A DNA stretch of 64,000 nucleotides from assembly GCF_020193655.1 (NCBI RefSeq), contig NZ_JADYVE010000001.1:992001-1056000 (forward strand), given 5' to 3'. Source of the stretch: Ensifer sp. IC3342. GTDB taxonomy: Bacteria; Pseudomonadota; Alphaproteobacteria; Rhizobiales; Rhizobiaceae. The translations under genes were made by a program, and so were the position numbers. Below the pieces are notes generated by a model, which saw only the letters and a program-made list of their open reading frames with translations, made no database searches and had not been told where the DNA came from. Positions 1 through 9,465 of the stretch are shown here, one piece after another (within the stretch, counting starts at the first letter, position 1; every line of letters begins with the position of its first letter).

Positions 1-2
1 AA

Positions 3-31
3 TTGACGCAAGCGCGCCCAGGCAGTATTGG
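3..31 (+). promoter_or_regulatory. Putative metZ promoter
   Basis: TTGACG (3-8) and TATTGG (26-31) are separated by 17 bp, which places a start near position 38, just before the riboswitch aptamer. The -10 match is modest. Upstream context is cut off by the window edge. Confidence 0.35.
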
Positions 32-41
32 AGCTTTATCC

Positions 42-97
42 CGTGGTGATTTGGCCGGTCGGCTTGCAGCCACGTTAAACAAGTAGCTAAAAAGGCC
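42..97 (+). promoter_or_regulatory. SAM-II riboswitch aptamer (metA/metZ type)
   Basis: P1 is formed by CGTGG (42-46) and CCACG (70-74). The first loop carries the SAM-II-like GTGATTTGG. The 3' strand GTAGCTAAAAAGG (83-95) is the hallmark of the class. GGCC at 53-56 can pair with GGCC at 94-97 to close the pseudoknot. SAM-II aptamers bind S-adenosylmethionine and are typical of alphaproteobacterial metA, metZ and metC leaders, so feedback on the downstream sulfhydrylase gene is expected. The match was made by eye against the known aptamer fold. Confidence 0.88.
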
Positions 98-104
98 GGG
101 TGTC

Positions 105-136
105 AAACCGGCCCGTTTTCGCGGCCGGTTTTTTTT
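105..136 (+). terminator. Intrinsic terminator, expression platform of the SAM-II riboswitch
   Basis: AAACCGGCC (105-113) pairs with GGCCGGTTT (123-131) and is followed by a T tract to 136. CCGGCC at 108-113 can instead pair with GGCCGG at 94-99. That second strand overlaps the aptamer's predicted pseudoknot strand, so ligand binding should free 108-113 and favour termination before metZ. Confidence 0.8.
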
Positions 137-156
137 GTTGTGAAAGTGATTGTCGC

Positions 157-1341
157 ATGAGCAAGACCTGGCGCCCGGCAACCCAACTCGTCCACGGCGG
201 AACCCTCCGTTCACAGTACGGCGAAACCTCCGAAGCGATCTTCCTGACACAGGGTTTCGTCTACGAAACGTCCGAAGCGGCGGAAGCCCGCTTCAAGGGC
301 GAGACCGATGGCTTCATCTATGCGCGCTACGGCAGTCCGACCAACGACATGTTCGAAAAGCGCATGTGCATGCTCGAAGGGGCCGAAGACGCCCGCGCCA
401 CCGCCTCCGGCATGGCGGCCGTTGCCTCGGCGATCCTTTGCCAGGTGAGGGCCGGCGATCATATCGTTGCCGCCCGCGCGCTTTTTGGCTCGTGCCGCTG
501 GGTCGTCGAGACGCTCGCGCCCAAATACGGTGTCGAATGCACGCTCGTCGATGGCCGCGATCTCACAAACTGGGGGCAGGCGGTTCGCCCGAACACCAAG
601 GTCTTCTTCCTGGAGAGCCCAACCAACCCGACACTCGAGGTGATCGACATCGCTGGCGTCGCGAAGCTCGCCGATCAGGTCGGCGCCAAGCTGGTCGTCG
701 ACAACGTGTTTGCAACCCCCCTCTTCCAAAAGCCGCTGGAACTCGGCGCCCATGTCGTCGTCTACTCCGCCACCAAGCATATTGACGGCCAGGGTCGTTG
801 CCTCGGCGGCGTCGTGCTTTCCAGCAAGGAATGGATCGACGAAAATCTGCACGATTATTTCCGCCATACCGGCCCGGCCATGTCGCCGTTCAACGCCTGG
901 ACATTGCTCAAGGGTGTCGAAACGCTTCCTCTGCGCGTGAAGCAGCAGACCGAAAGCGCCCGCCGCATCGCCGACTTCCTGGCCGAGCAGCCGCAGGTCG
1001 GCCGCGTCATCTATCCCGGCCGCAAGGACCACCCGCAGGCGGATATCATCGCGAAGCAGATGAGTGGCGGTTCGACGCTGGTCGCATTCGAGCTGAAAGG
1101 CGGCAAGGAGGCGGCCTTCGCCCTTCAGAACGCGTTGGAAATCGTCCGGATCTCCAACAATCTCGGCGATTCCAAGAGCCTGATCACCCATCCAGCGACG
1201 ACAACACACAAAAACCTGACGGAGGAAGCGCGTGCCGAACTCGGCATTTCCGCCGGCACCGTGCGCTTCTCCGCCGGCATCGAGGACAGCGAGGATCTCA
1301 TCGAGGATTTCGCCCGCGCTCTGAAAAGCGTGAAGGCCTAG
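157..1341 (+). CDS. metZ: O-succinylhomoserine sulfhydrylase MetZ
   Basis: This PLP enzyme makes homocysteine from O-succinylhomoserine and sulfide in methionine synthesis. The 394 residues show the Cys/Met-metabolism fold: YARYGSPTN near residue 55-63, the PLP-ring aspartate in VVDN (D182), and the Schiff-base lysine in SATKHIDGQG (K207). The frame is open upstream to an ATG at 100, but MSKTWRPATQ at 157 gives the usual family length and leaves the riboswitch terminator untranslated. The riboswitch predicts SAM feedback. The close homologue cystathionine gamma-synthase is less likely given the typical MetZ N-terminus and context. Confidence 0.93.
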   Translation: MSKTWRPATQLVHGGTLRSQYGETSEAIFLTQGFVYETSEAAEARFKGETDGFIYARYGSPTNDMFEKRMCMLEGAEDARATASGMAAVASAILCQVRAGDHIVAARALFGSCRWVVETLAPKYGVECTLVDGRDLTNWGQAVRPNTKVFFLESPTNPTLEVIDIAGVAKLADQVGAKLVVDNVFATPLFQKPLELGAHVVVYSATKHIDGQGRCLGGVVLSSKEWIDENLHDYFRHTGPAMSPFNAWTLLKGVETLPLRVKQQTESARRIADFLAEQPQVGRVIYPGRKDHPQADIIAKQMSGGSTLVAFELKGGKEAAFALQNALEIVRISNNLGDSKSLITHPATTTHKNLTEEARAELGISAGTVRFSAGIEDSEDLIEDFARALKSVKA

Positions 1342-1368
1342 CTACACCAGACCGCTGTTTTGTTGATG

Positions 1369-1396
1369 CCGCCCGTGCATGCACGGGCGGTTTTTT
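1369..1396 (+). terminator. Intrinsic terminator after metZ
   Basis: An 11-bp perfect stem, CCGCCCGTGCA/TGCACGGGCGG (1369-1390), is followed by TTTTTT. It lies between the convergent metZ and phosphatidyltransferase genes and may serve metZ mainly. Confidence 0.88.
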
Positions 1397-1397
1397 A

Positions 1398-2009
1398 TTA
1401 CGGATCGAGGAAACTAAGGCGAGCAAGAGCGATCCGCGATACGGCCGTGTAAAGGCAGACGACCGCAAACACCGCCGCGAGAGGCGAAAACCATCCGGGA
1501 AACAGGCAGAAGGCCAGGAAAACACCGATAGTCTCAGTGGCTTCAGCGAGCCCTGTCGTGAAATAGAGCGACTTTGCCCCCCGCACGCTGGTCGTCATGG
1601 CGCGCTTCTCGGCGATGATGGCATAGGCGAGAAAGCTCGATCCGTTGACATAAAAGGAGAAAAGCAGAAAGGCGCCGGCGAGGCCGTTTGCAGCCGGATC
1701 CGAGACGATGAAGGCGAGCGGGATTGCGCCATAGAAGGCGAAATCGAGGACAATATCGAGAAACCCGCCGAAATCTGTGCCGCGACTGGCGCGCGCGACG
1801 GCTCCGTCGAGACCATCGCACAGTCGGCTGAGTAGGATCATGACGGCGCCGGCAAGATAGAACCGGTATGCGATGAGACCGGCGGCGGCCAGTCCGAGGC
1901 CGAGACCGAAAATCGTGATGGTGTCAGCCTTTACGCCGCGCTTGACCAGAACGACGCCCAGCCGGTCAAGAAGCGGATCAAGCCGCCTGCGCACCGCACC
2001 GTCGAGCAT
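1398..2009 (-). CDS. CDP-alcohol phosphatidyltransferase family membrane protein
   Basis: The 203-residue polytopic membrane protein carries the family signature DG-x2-AR-x7-G-x3-D-x3-D in the stretch DGAVARASRGTDFGGFLD. The spacing between AR and G is one residue shorter than the common eight. Such enzymes transfer a phosphoalcohol from a CDP-linked donor to an alcohol acceptor in phospholipid synthesis. The acceptor cannot be told from sequence. Several hydrophobic segments flank the motif on both sides. It is convergent with metZ and appears monocistronic. Confidence 0.85.
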   Translation of the reverse strand: MLDGAVRRRLDPLLDRLGVVLVKRGVKADTITIFGLGLGLAAAGLIAYRFYLAGAVMILLSRLCDGLDGAVARASRGTDFGGFLDIVLDFAFYGAIPLAFIVSDPAANGLAGAFLLFSFYVNGSSFLAYAIIAEKRAMTTSVRGAKSLYFTTGLAEATETIGVFLAFCLFPGWFSPLAAVFAVVCLYTAVSRIALARLSFLDP

Positions 2010-2119
2010 GGAACTCGGCTCCGTCTAAATTGAATGGGACTCATGCAATCTTGCTGTTATTCTTGCCGAAACCATATTGCAGTAGAATACCTGAATAGAT
2101 TTGGCATAAGGTGTTGCAC

Positions 2120-2512
2120 ATGTATCGTGCCCTAACTCGCGACATCGAGGTCACCGTCGAACCGTACTATCTGGAAGAACAGTCGGATCCGGACGATAGC
2201 CGCTATGTTTGGGGCTATCGCATCGTGATATCGAACCATTCCGACACCACGGTTCGCCTGATGACCCGTTACTGGCACATCACCGACGAGAACGGCCAGG
2301 TCGACGAAGTGAGTGGCCCTGGCGTGATCGGCGAGCAGCCGCTGCTCAGTCCCGGCGACACTTACGAATATTCCTCCGGTTGCCCGCTGGATACACCCTC
2401 CGGCGTCATGTTCGGCCACTACAGCATGGAGGCCGAGGACGGGGAGACCTTCAATGTGGCGATCCCCGCCTTCTCGCTTGATTCACCCGGGCTGGTCCGC
2501 ACCCTGAACTGA
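2120..2512 (+). CDS. apaG: Co2+/Mg2+ efflux-associated protein ApaG
   Basis: This 130-residue ApaG/F-box-A type beta-sandwich protein has the family pattern RYVWGYRI-(I)SN near the N-terminus, WHITDENG in the middle and a C-terminal [11 protein letters not shown]. ApaG proteins are linked to cobalt resistance and diadenosine polyphosphate metabolism, but the biochemical role is unsettled. ATG 2120 is preferred over GTG 2111 because AAGG lies 8 bp upstream and the length fits the family. The gene is convergent with hslO. Confidence 0.93.
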   Translation: MYRALTRDIEVTVEPYYLEEQSDPDDSRYVWGYRIVISNHSDTTVRLMTRYWHITDENGQVDEVSGPGVIGEQPLLSPGDTYEYSSGCPLDTPSGVMFGHYSMEAEDGETFNVAIPAFSLDSPGLVRTLN

Positions 2513-2549
2513 GGTCGCGCGGCGCTGCAGGACTATCAGTCGAGGCGCC

Positions 2550-3545
2550 TCACTGGGAGCGCACCTCGCTGGCCTCGAAACGATAGGTGGTGGAGCAAAA
2601 CTCGCACGTCACCTTGATCACGCCATCCTCGATGCTGTTATCGATATCCTCGCGGTCGAGCCCAGCTAATACCGCCCGGATCTTCTCGCGCGAACAGCTG
2701 CAGCGATCAAAGACCGCTTGCGGCTGATAGACGCGGACTCCGCGTTCGTGGAACAACCGATAGAGGAGCCTTTCCGTCCCGACGGTCGGGTCTGTCAGTT
2801 CGTCGGTATCGATCGTTTCGACCATCACCTTGGCTTCCGACCACAGATCGTCCTCCTCGAAGAGGTAGAGAGCCTCCCCTTCGTCGCCCTCGCCGCCCGG
2901 AAGGTCCGGCTGGCGCATGCGTTCAGGGGCGTCCGGCAGGAACTGGGCAACCATGCCGCCGGCGCGCCAGCGGTGCCGAGGCTTGCCGTCCTCGTCGCGA
3001 TCGAGAAGCTCGGCGACACCAAGGCGCACCTTGGTCGGAATCTGCTCCGACTGGCGGAAATAGGCGCCAGCGATTTCCTCGAGCGTTGCACCATCGAGTT
3101 CGACTATGCCCTGGTAGCGCTGCATGTGAGCGCCCTGGTCGATCGTGAAGGCAAGAACCCCCTTGCCGAGGAGTTCATGGGGCTGTGTGCGCCCACCCTC
3201 TTCGGCGGCAGCCAGCGCCTCCTCGCTATAACGGGCATAGGCGCGGACCCGGTCCGGGGTCGAAAAATCCGCCACGACAAGATCGACCGGACCATCGCCC
3301 TGCGTCTGAACGATCAGCTTGCCCTCGAACTTCAGCGACGTGCCGAGCAGTACCGTTAGCACCACAGTCTCTGCGACCAGACGAGCGACCGGCAGCGGAT
3401 AATTGTGCCGCTCCAGGATGGCATCGAGCATTGGTCCGAGCTGCACGGCGCGCCCGCGTACATCGAGCCCCTCGACGTGGAAAGGCACGACATGGTCGTC
3501 ACCGGCAAAATCGAACTCGCCAAGCCCCCGCACTGTTTCTGTCAT
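2550..3545 (-). CDS. hslO: Redox-regulated molecular chaperone Hsp33
   Basis: The 331-residue cytosolic holdase is activated by oxidation. The redox switch is visible at the C-terminus as C282-x-C284 and C314-x2-C317, the zinc-binding CxC...CxxC arrangement that forms disulfides under oxidative and heat stress. The N-terminal domain is typical Hsp33. In rhizobia the gene sits beside argF, as here, but a repeat-containing 450-bp gap suggests its own promoter. Confidence 0.94.
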   Translation of the reverse strand: MTETVRGLGEFDFAGDDHVVPFHVEGLDVRGRAVQLGPMLDAILERHNYPLPVARLVAETVVLTVLLGTSLKFEGKLIVQTQGDGPVDLVVADFSTPDRVRAYARYSEEALAAAEEGGRTQPHELLGKGVLAFTIDQGAHMQRYQGIVELDGATLEEIAGAYFRQSEQIPTKVRLGVAELLDRDEDGKPRHRWRAGGMVAQFLPDAPERMRQPDLPGGEGDEGEALYLFEEDDLWSEAKVMVETIDTDELTDPTVGTERLLYRLFHERGVRVYQPQAVFDRCSCSREKIRAVLAGLDREDIDNSIEDGVIKVTCEFCSTTYRFEASEVRSQ

Positions 3546-3850
3546 GTCTTGCTCCTTGCATCGCGGGTGAAGCGGCGTGGAGACATCGATATCCCCCGGC
3601 GCAGCCTGCCCGTCATTTCATTTGACCCTGTCGCGAACGAACTTGTCCAGAAGGTATGCATTCCGACGGGCGCGGCACGCGCCCGCAATGCACGATGACT
3701 GATGGGCGGCCACTGTCCGTTAGCAAAATCGGGGCCGCCCGTATGCCGCCTAGATTGTGTCTCAGCTCCGCAAATTCAATAGGCTTTTCATGCTCTGCCG
3801 GCCTGGGGCCCCGCCGAGGTTTCGCCCGCATCTGCAACGGCGGTCCGCCC

Positions 3851-3954
3851 TACTGCATGTTTCCTTAAATCGTAGCCGATTTGAGGACAACAATGTGCAG
3901 CAGCTTAAAGTGCTCAGCTCTTTGCGCATCTGATAAGACGCGCAAAGCTGCTGT
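3851..3954. repeat. RIME-like mosaic palindromic repeat, copy 1
   Basis: This copy has two palindromic modules: a TACTGCATGTTTCC...GATTTGAGGA...GTGCAGCA stem and a CAGCTCTTTGCGC...GCGCAAAGCTG stem. The same modules occur near 13.3, 28.2, 40.5 and 61.6 kb. They resemble the Rhizobium intergenic mosaic elements described in S. meliloti. The copy lies 40 bp past the argF stop. The rest of the gap upstream of hslO (3546-3850) shows no gene that I can recognise. Confidence 0.85.
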
Positions 3955-3994
3955 GTCAACGCGAAGCGCAGCTGAAAGGTCTGCGCCGCTGTCG

Positions 3995-4912
<918 letters not shown>

Positions 4913-4946
4913 TGTTCAGAATTCCTGTCGTGAAAGTCGGGGCCGT

Positions 4947-6146
4947 TCAGGCCGCCGCGTTGCCGCTGTTGCTCTTAACCGCCTCGGCGGCGCGCTCAAG
5001 CCTTGCAAGCCCTTCTCGGGCCTCGGCGGCGGTGGTGATCAACGGCGGCAGCAGGCGCAGCACGTTTTCGCCAGCAGGAACTGCAAGCAGTTTCTCGGCG
5101 CGGATTGCTTTCAACAGGTCAGCCGAGGGCACCTTTGCCTTGATGCCGAGCATCAGCCCGTCGCCGCGGATTTCCTCGATCACATCCGGGAAACGATCCT
5201 TGAGCGACGCGAGCCCCTGCCGGAAGACAAGCGCGACGTCGCGCACCTGCTCCAGGAACCCGTCGGCGAGAACCACGTCGAGGACCGCGTTTCCGACCGC
5301 CATGGCCAGCGGATTGCCGCCATAGGTTGAGCCATGCGTGCCCGTGACCATGCCGGCCGCCGCTTCTTCGGTCGCCAGGCATGCGCCCAGCGGAAAGCCG
5401 CCGCCGATGCCCTTGGCGACCGCCATGATATCCGGCCGGATGCCGGCCCATTCATAGGCGAACAGCTTGCCGGTCCGGCCAATGCCGCACTGAACCTCGT
5501 CGAGGATCAAGAGCAGGCCGAATTCATCGCAAAGCGCCCGCAACTCCTGCAGAAACTCCTTGCTTGCCGTTCGAATGCCGCCCTCCCCTTGGATCGGCTC
5601 GATCAGGATCGCCGCCGTCTCGTCGTTGATCGCATCCTTGACCGCAGCGATGTCGCCGAAGGGAACCTGGTAGAAGCCCGGCGCCTTTGGTCCGAACCCT
5701 TCGATGTACTTCTGCTGGCCGCCGGCCGCAATCGTCGCGATCGTGCGGCCATGGAAGGCGCCTTCGAAGGTGATGATATGGAATTTTTCCGGATTTCCCC
5801 TGGCGAAATGATAGCGGCGCGCGGTCTTGATGGCACATTCAAGCGCTTCCGCACCCGAATTGGTGAAGAACACGCGATCCGCGAAAGTCACTGCCGTCAG
5901 CCGGCGCGCCAGGCTTTCCTGCCCCGGAATCTCGTAGAGGTTGGAAAGATGCCAGACCTTTTCCGCCTGCGCCTTCAGCGCCTCGACGAGGTGCGGATGG
6001 GCATGGCCAAGCGAGTTCACGGCAACGCCGGCGGCAAAATCGAGATAGCGCGAACCGTCCTCGGCAATGAGCCAGACGCCCTCACCTCGCTCGAAACGCA
6101 ACGGCGCACGCATATAGGTGTCGTAGAGCGGCGTTGTTGCGGCCAT
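4947..6146 (-). CDS. argD: Acetylornithine aminotransferase
   Basis: This class III PLP aminotransferase produces N-acetylornithine. The Schiff-base lysine is K245 in [10 protein letters not shown], and D216 in LDEVQCG contacts the pyridine nitrogen. The frame is open further upstream, but [10 protein letters not shown] is chosen because AAGGAG precedes its ATG by 8 bp and gives the usual 399 residues. It forms an operon with argF. A terminator-like hairpin sits in its leader about 55 bp upstream. Confidence 0.94.
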   Translation of the reverse strand: MAATTPLYDTYMRAPLRFERGEGVWLIAEDGSRYLDFAAGVAVNSLGHAHPHLVEALKAQAEKVWHLSNLYEIPGQESLARRLTAVTFADRVFFTNSGAEALECAIKTARRYHFARGNPEKFHIITFEGAFHGRTIATIAAGGQQKYIEGFGPKAPGFYQVPFGDIAAVKDAINDETAAILIEPIQGEGGIRTASKEFLQELRALCDEFGLLLILDEVQCGIGRTGKLFAYEWAGIRPDIMAVAKGIGGGFPLGACLATEEAAAGMVTGTHGSTYGGNPLAMAVGNAVLDVVLADGFLEQVRDVALVFRQGLASLKDRFPDVIEEIRGDGLMLGIKAKVPSADLLKAIRAEKLLAVPAGENVLRLLPPLITTAAEAREGLARLERAAEAVKSNSGNAAA

Positions 6147-6199
6147 GGCGAACTTCTCCTTCCGTCCTGTTGGCATCGATATCGGGCGATCGTGTCCGA

Positions 6200-6229
6200 T
6201 AAAAATCAAAAATGCCGCCTTTCGGCGGC
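6200..6229 (-). terminator. Intrinsic terminator-like hairpin in the argD leader
   Basis: Read on the minus strand, GCCGCC-GAAA-GGCGGC is followed by ATTTTTGATTTTT. The element lies between the gcrA promoter region and argD. No minus-strand gene lies upstream, so it either attenuates argD or stops antisense transcription from the gcrA control region. Confidence 0.6.
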
Positions 6230-6381
6230 GCAGGCACTATTCCCATTTCGCACCGCAATGTCAACAAAACCAAGGCTTGCAGCGAGCTCGAGCGCGCGGA
6301 TACCGACGTGCGAAAAAACATCCGGCGGGGGCTTGCAAAAATGCAACGGCGAGCCAGCAAGTTGGGGAAAACCCCAAAATC

Positions 6382-6447
6382 GATTCGGCGCGAATCCCGC
6401 GACTCTTGCCACGGAGTCACCCTGCCAGTAGGTTAATATTCAATTAC
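6382..6447 (+). promoter_or_regulatory. gcrA control region: GANTC cluster and CtrA-like box
   Basis: Four GANTC sites (GATTC 6382, GAATC 6392, GACTC 6401, GAGTC 6414) lie within 37 bp, and a fifth is at 6535. GANTC is the CcrM methylation target and the sequence context read by GcrA. TTAA-N7-TTAC at 6433-6447 matches the CtrA box TTAA-N7-TTAA at seven of eight fixed positions. No other recognisable gene lies between argD and gcrA. Confidence 0.7.
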
Positions 6448-6562
6448 TAGACGCATGCGGCGGACCTAGTCACCAAAAGAGTTATCGCGTTGCAGTTCCG
6501 GAGTTTTTCCGGAGCGTGGTGATGGATTCTGCCATCCAACGCCGAGAACGGAGAGTGCAGAA

Positions 6563-7081
6563 ATGAACTGGACTGACGAGCGGGTGGAGAAACTGAAGAA
6601 GCTGTGGTCCGAAGGCCTGAGCGCCAGCCAGATCGCGGCACAATTGGGTGGCGTGAGCCGCAACGCCGTGATCGGCAAGGTTCACCGGTTGAGCCTGCCA
6701 GGCCGCGCAAAGGCGGGCGGCACAACCACTGCCGCACGCCCGAAGCGCACCACGTCCGCCCCCCGGGCGCCGAACTATGCCGCGCGCGTCGCCACCCGCA
6801 CCGTCACCCGCACCGCCGGCGCCACCGTGCTGAAGGAAGAGATCGAAGTCGATCTCGTTGCCGACCAGGATCTCGAACTCGCACCGAACGTCGTCGTCCC
6901 GATGTCGCGGCGCCTCGGCCTGACGGAACTCACGGAGCGCACCTGCAAGTGGCCGATCGGCGACCCCTTGAAAGAAGAGTTCCATTTCTGCGGCAACGAC
7001 TCGCCGGAATCGTCGCCCTATTGCAGCTATCACACGCGGCTCGCCTATCAGCCTTCCGCCGAGCGCCGGCGCATGCGCTGA
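6563..7081 (+). CDS. gcrA: Cell-cycle regulator GcrA
   Basis: The 172-residue DNA-binding sigma70 cofactor is restricted to alphaproteobacteria. The N-terminus MNWTDERVEKLKKLW followed by SASQIAAQLGGVSRNAVIGK is the diagnostic helix-turn-helix. The C-terminal sigma-interacting part contains CKWPIGDP and a CGN...YCSYH segment. In Caulobacter GcrA activates genes from CcrM-methylated promoters during S phase. The start is fixed by GGAGAG upstream. A terminator follows, so it is monocistronic. Confidence 0.97.
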   Translation: MNWTDERVEKLKKLWSEGLSASQIAAQLGGVSRNAVIGKVHRLSLPGRAKAGGTTTAARPKRTTSAPRAPNYAARVATRTVTRTAGATVLKEEIEVDLVADQDLELAPNVVVPMSRRLGLTELTERTCKWPIGDPLKEEFHFCGNDSPESSPYCSYHTRLAYQPSAERRRMR

Positions 7082-7104
7082 CCGGCCTCACGCGAACGCA
7101 ATTG

Positions 7105-7132
7105 AAAAAGGGGCGATATCGCCCCTTTTTTG
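7105..7132 (+). terminator. Intrinsic terminator after gcrA
   Basis: AAAAAGGGGCGATATCGCCCC is followed by TTTTTT. The stem is perfectly symmetric with flanking A and T tracts, so it could work in both directions. Confidence 0.92.
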
Positions 7133-7286
7133 ATGTCCGTGGAAGGCAGGCGGGCTAACATTCGGTCATGCTCCTTCCCACGCGCGGGTGGTGTCATCGT
7201 GCCACCGCGACACAGTGTAGGCCGCGAAAGTCACGGCCGGGGATAGGATTACTGCATGCGCGAAGGCATGCGGACATCGGACCGCC

Positions 7287-8000
7287 CTAGTCCGTCACCG
7301 ACCCCAGGGTCGACGTCGTGTCGTCCTTCGGCCGTTCGCCTTGCGGCTGGGCGCCCGTTGCCATGTAATAGATGGTCTCGGCGATATTGGTCGCATGGTC
7401 GCCGATCCGCTCGATGTTCTTGGCGCAGAAGAGCAGATGCGTGCAGGGCGTGATGTTGCGCGGATCTTCCATCATATAGGTGAGCAACTCGCGGAAAAGC
7501 GACGTGTAGATTGCGTCGATCTCCTCGTCGCGCTCGCGGATGCTGTTTGCCTTTTCCGGCGAGCGCGAGGCATAGACGTCGAGCACCTCCTTGAGCTGGA
7601 CCAAGGCCAGTTCTGCCAGATGCTCCAGGCCACGGGCGAGCTTGCGCGGAATGCCGGATCCGGCGACCGCGATCACGCGCTTGGCGGTGTTCTTGCCGAG
7701 ATCGCCGACACGTTCCAGATCGGCGGCGATGCGGATCGACCCCATGATCTCGCGGAGATCCGAGGCCATCGGCTGACGCTTGGCGATGGTGACGATCGCC
7801 TTGTCACCGATCTGGCGCTCCGCGTCATCGAGAATGACGTCGTCGGAGATCACCTTCTGAGCGAGCGCCAGGTCGCTGGTTACCAGCGCCCGGACGGAAT
7901 CGGCTACCATCTGCTCGGCAATGCCTCCCATCTCCGAGACGCGCCGTGTCAGATATTTAAGCTCGTCGTCAAATGCCGACATGATGTGTGTGGATGACAT
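7287..8000 (-). CDS. phoU: Phosphate signalling protein PhoU
   Basis: The 237-residue all-helical protein has two PhoU repeats (about 15-105 and 120-210) with the conserved DDAERQIGDKAI and ERIGDHATNIAE elements. PhoU normally couples PstB to the PhoR kinase and represses the Pho response when phosphate is ample. The gene is intact and 44 bp downstream of pstB. The usual next gene, phoB, is missing: the gap before gcrA has no response-regulator frame. Confidence 0.95.
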   Translation of the reverse strand: MSSTHIMSAFDDELKYLTRRVSEMGGIAEQMVADSVRALVTSDLALAQKVISDDVILDDAERQIGDKAIVTIAKRQPMASDLREIMGSIRIAADLERVGDLGKNTAKRVIAVAGSGIPRKLARGLEHLAELALVQLKEVLDVYASRSPEKANSIRERDEEIDAIYTSLFRELLTYMMEDPRNITPCTHLLFCAKNIERIGDHATNIAETIYYMATGAQPQGERPKDDTTSTLGSVTD

Positions 8001-8044
8001 GTTTCGTTCCTCGAATTCGCAAGCCCGTTAACTTGTCGCTTGGC

Positions 8045-8860
8045 TTAGCCGAACCGACCCATGATGTAGTCCTGCGTGCGCTGGTCATCCGGGTTGGTGA
8101 ACATCTTGTCGGTCTCGTTCTCCTCGACGAGGTTGCCGAGGTGGAACATGGCGGTGCGCTGCGAGACGCGCGCGGCCTGCTGCATCGAGTGGGTCACGAT
8201 GACGATGGTGAAGTTCGCGCGGAGCTCATGGATGAGTTCCTCGACCTTCGCGGTGGCGATCGGATCGAGCGCCGAACAGGGCTCGTCCATCAGGATCACT
8301 TCAGGGCTGACCGCAACGGCACGCGCGATGCAGAGGCGCTGCTGCTGGCCACCGGAAAGGCCGGTGCCCGGCTCGTGCAGGCGATCCTTCACCTCGTTCC
8401 AAAGACCTGCCTTCTGCAGGCTGCTTTCGACGATCGCATCCATGTCGGACTTGTGGCGCGACAGACCGTGGATACGCGGACCGTAGGCGATGTTCTCGTA
8501 GATCGACTTCGGGAACGGGTTCGGCTTCTGGAACACCATGCCGACACGGGCCCGCAGTTCCACGACGTCGATCGACGGATCGTAAATGTCGTCCTCGTCG
8601 AGCGTGATCTTGCCGGAAAAGCGGCAGTTCTCGATCGTGTCGTTCATACGGTTCAGCGTGCGCAGAAACGTCGACTTGCCGCAGCCCGAGGGACCGATCA
8701 AGGCTGTCACGGTGTTTTCACGGATATTGAGATTGACGTCGAAGAGCGCGCGCTTCTCGCCGTAATAGACCGACACGTCCTTGCCGATCATCTTGTAGGG
8801 TACCGTATTCATTTTCACGTCCAGAGCTTTTTCCACTGCAGCTTCCGACATCCTATTCAT
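8045..8860 (-). CDS. pstB: Phosphate ABC transporter ATPase PstB
   Basis: The intact 271-residue ABC ATPase has Walker [10 protein letters not shown], signature [14 protein letters not shown], Walker [14 protein letters not shown] and the H-loop in VTHSMQQA. The ATG at 8860 overlaps the ancestral pstA stop (8853-8855), the normal arrangement in a pst operon. PstB should energise the PstA/PstC channel, but neither permease is intact here, so uptake by this complex is doubtful unless the subunits are encoded elsewhere. Confidence 0.95.
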   Translation of the reverse strand: MNRMSEAAVEKALDVKMNTVPYKMIGKDVSVYYGEKRALFDVNLNIRENTVTALIGPSGCGKSTFLRTLNRMNDTIENCRFSGKITLDEDDIYDPSIDVVELRARVGMVFQKPNPFPKSIYENIAYGPRIHGLSRHKSDMDAIVESSLQKAGLWNEVKDRLHEPGTGLSGGQQQRLCIARAVAVSPEVILMDEPCSALDPIATAKVEELIHELRANFTIVIVTHSMQQAARVSQRTAMFHLGNLVEENETDKMFTNPDDQRTQDYIMGRFG

Positions 8861-9424
8861 AGTCCTTACCCCACTGCCAGCGGCGCTCAAAGCGACGCCG
8901 CAACAGAATTGCGCCGAGATTCATGAAAACGAGGAAGATCAGGAGAATGATGATCGCCCGGACGTCCGCTCGACAAAGGCGCGCTCCGCTTCGTTCGCCC
9001 ACATGTAGATCTGCACCGGCAGGGCCGTGGACGGTTCCAGCGGCGATCCCGGATAATCGACGGCGGCACGGCCTTCAACGCCGCATGGGTGGCGATGATG
9101 ATCGTCGGCAGCGTCATCAGCGTCAGCACGAAACCGCCGACGAGAGCCGCCAAGCGCGGCATGCCGGCGAAGTTGATGAAGACGGCAAGACCAAGAAGAC
9201 CGTAGACGATCGATGGCACGGCCGCGAGATTGTTGATGCTGACCTCGATCGGGTCGGTCAGGCCGTTCTTCGGCGCGAACTCTTCGAGATAGATCGACGC
9301 CGCAACACCGATCGGCAGCGACAGCGCCAGAACGATCAGCATCATGTAGAGTGATCCCACGAGCGCCACGCCGACGCCTCAGGGCGCGGCGCTCGGCAGC
9401 ATAGCGGCGCTTGATACCGATATC
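8853..9424 (-). pseudogene. pstA: pstA remnant (phosphate permease) with several deletions
   Basis: Segments of PstA appear in different frames. A short N-terminal piece (DIGIKRRYAAERR, about 9386-9424) is followed by a membrane core (LSLPIGVAASIYLEEFAPKN through AALKAVPPSI). Then comes a frame-shifted jump to YPGSPLEPSTALPVQIYMW, which skips roughly 50-60 residues including the ABC-contact loop. One further base is missing near 8957 before the last hydrophobic stretch and its stop at 8853-8855. No continuous permease can be made. Real decay and assembly damage cannot be separated here. Confidence 0.85.
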
Positions 9425-9465
9425 ACGGCGACTTTCGGCAGGAACGGGTAGAGACCCTTACCGTG

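Noticed and set aside
5334..6431. 365-codon plus-strand frame over argD
   Set aside because: It is antisense to argD, a full-length enzyme with all motifs, and has no family resemblance.
9379..9465. 29-codon tail after the pstS fragment as a new functional small protein
   Set aside because: It is the out-of-frame reading of deletion-joined DNA; another frame of the same bases reads as the PstA N-terminus.
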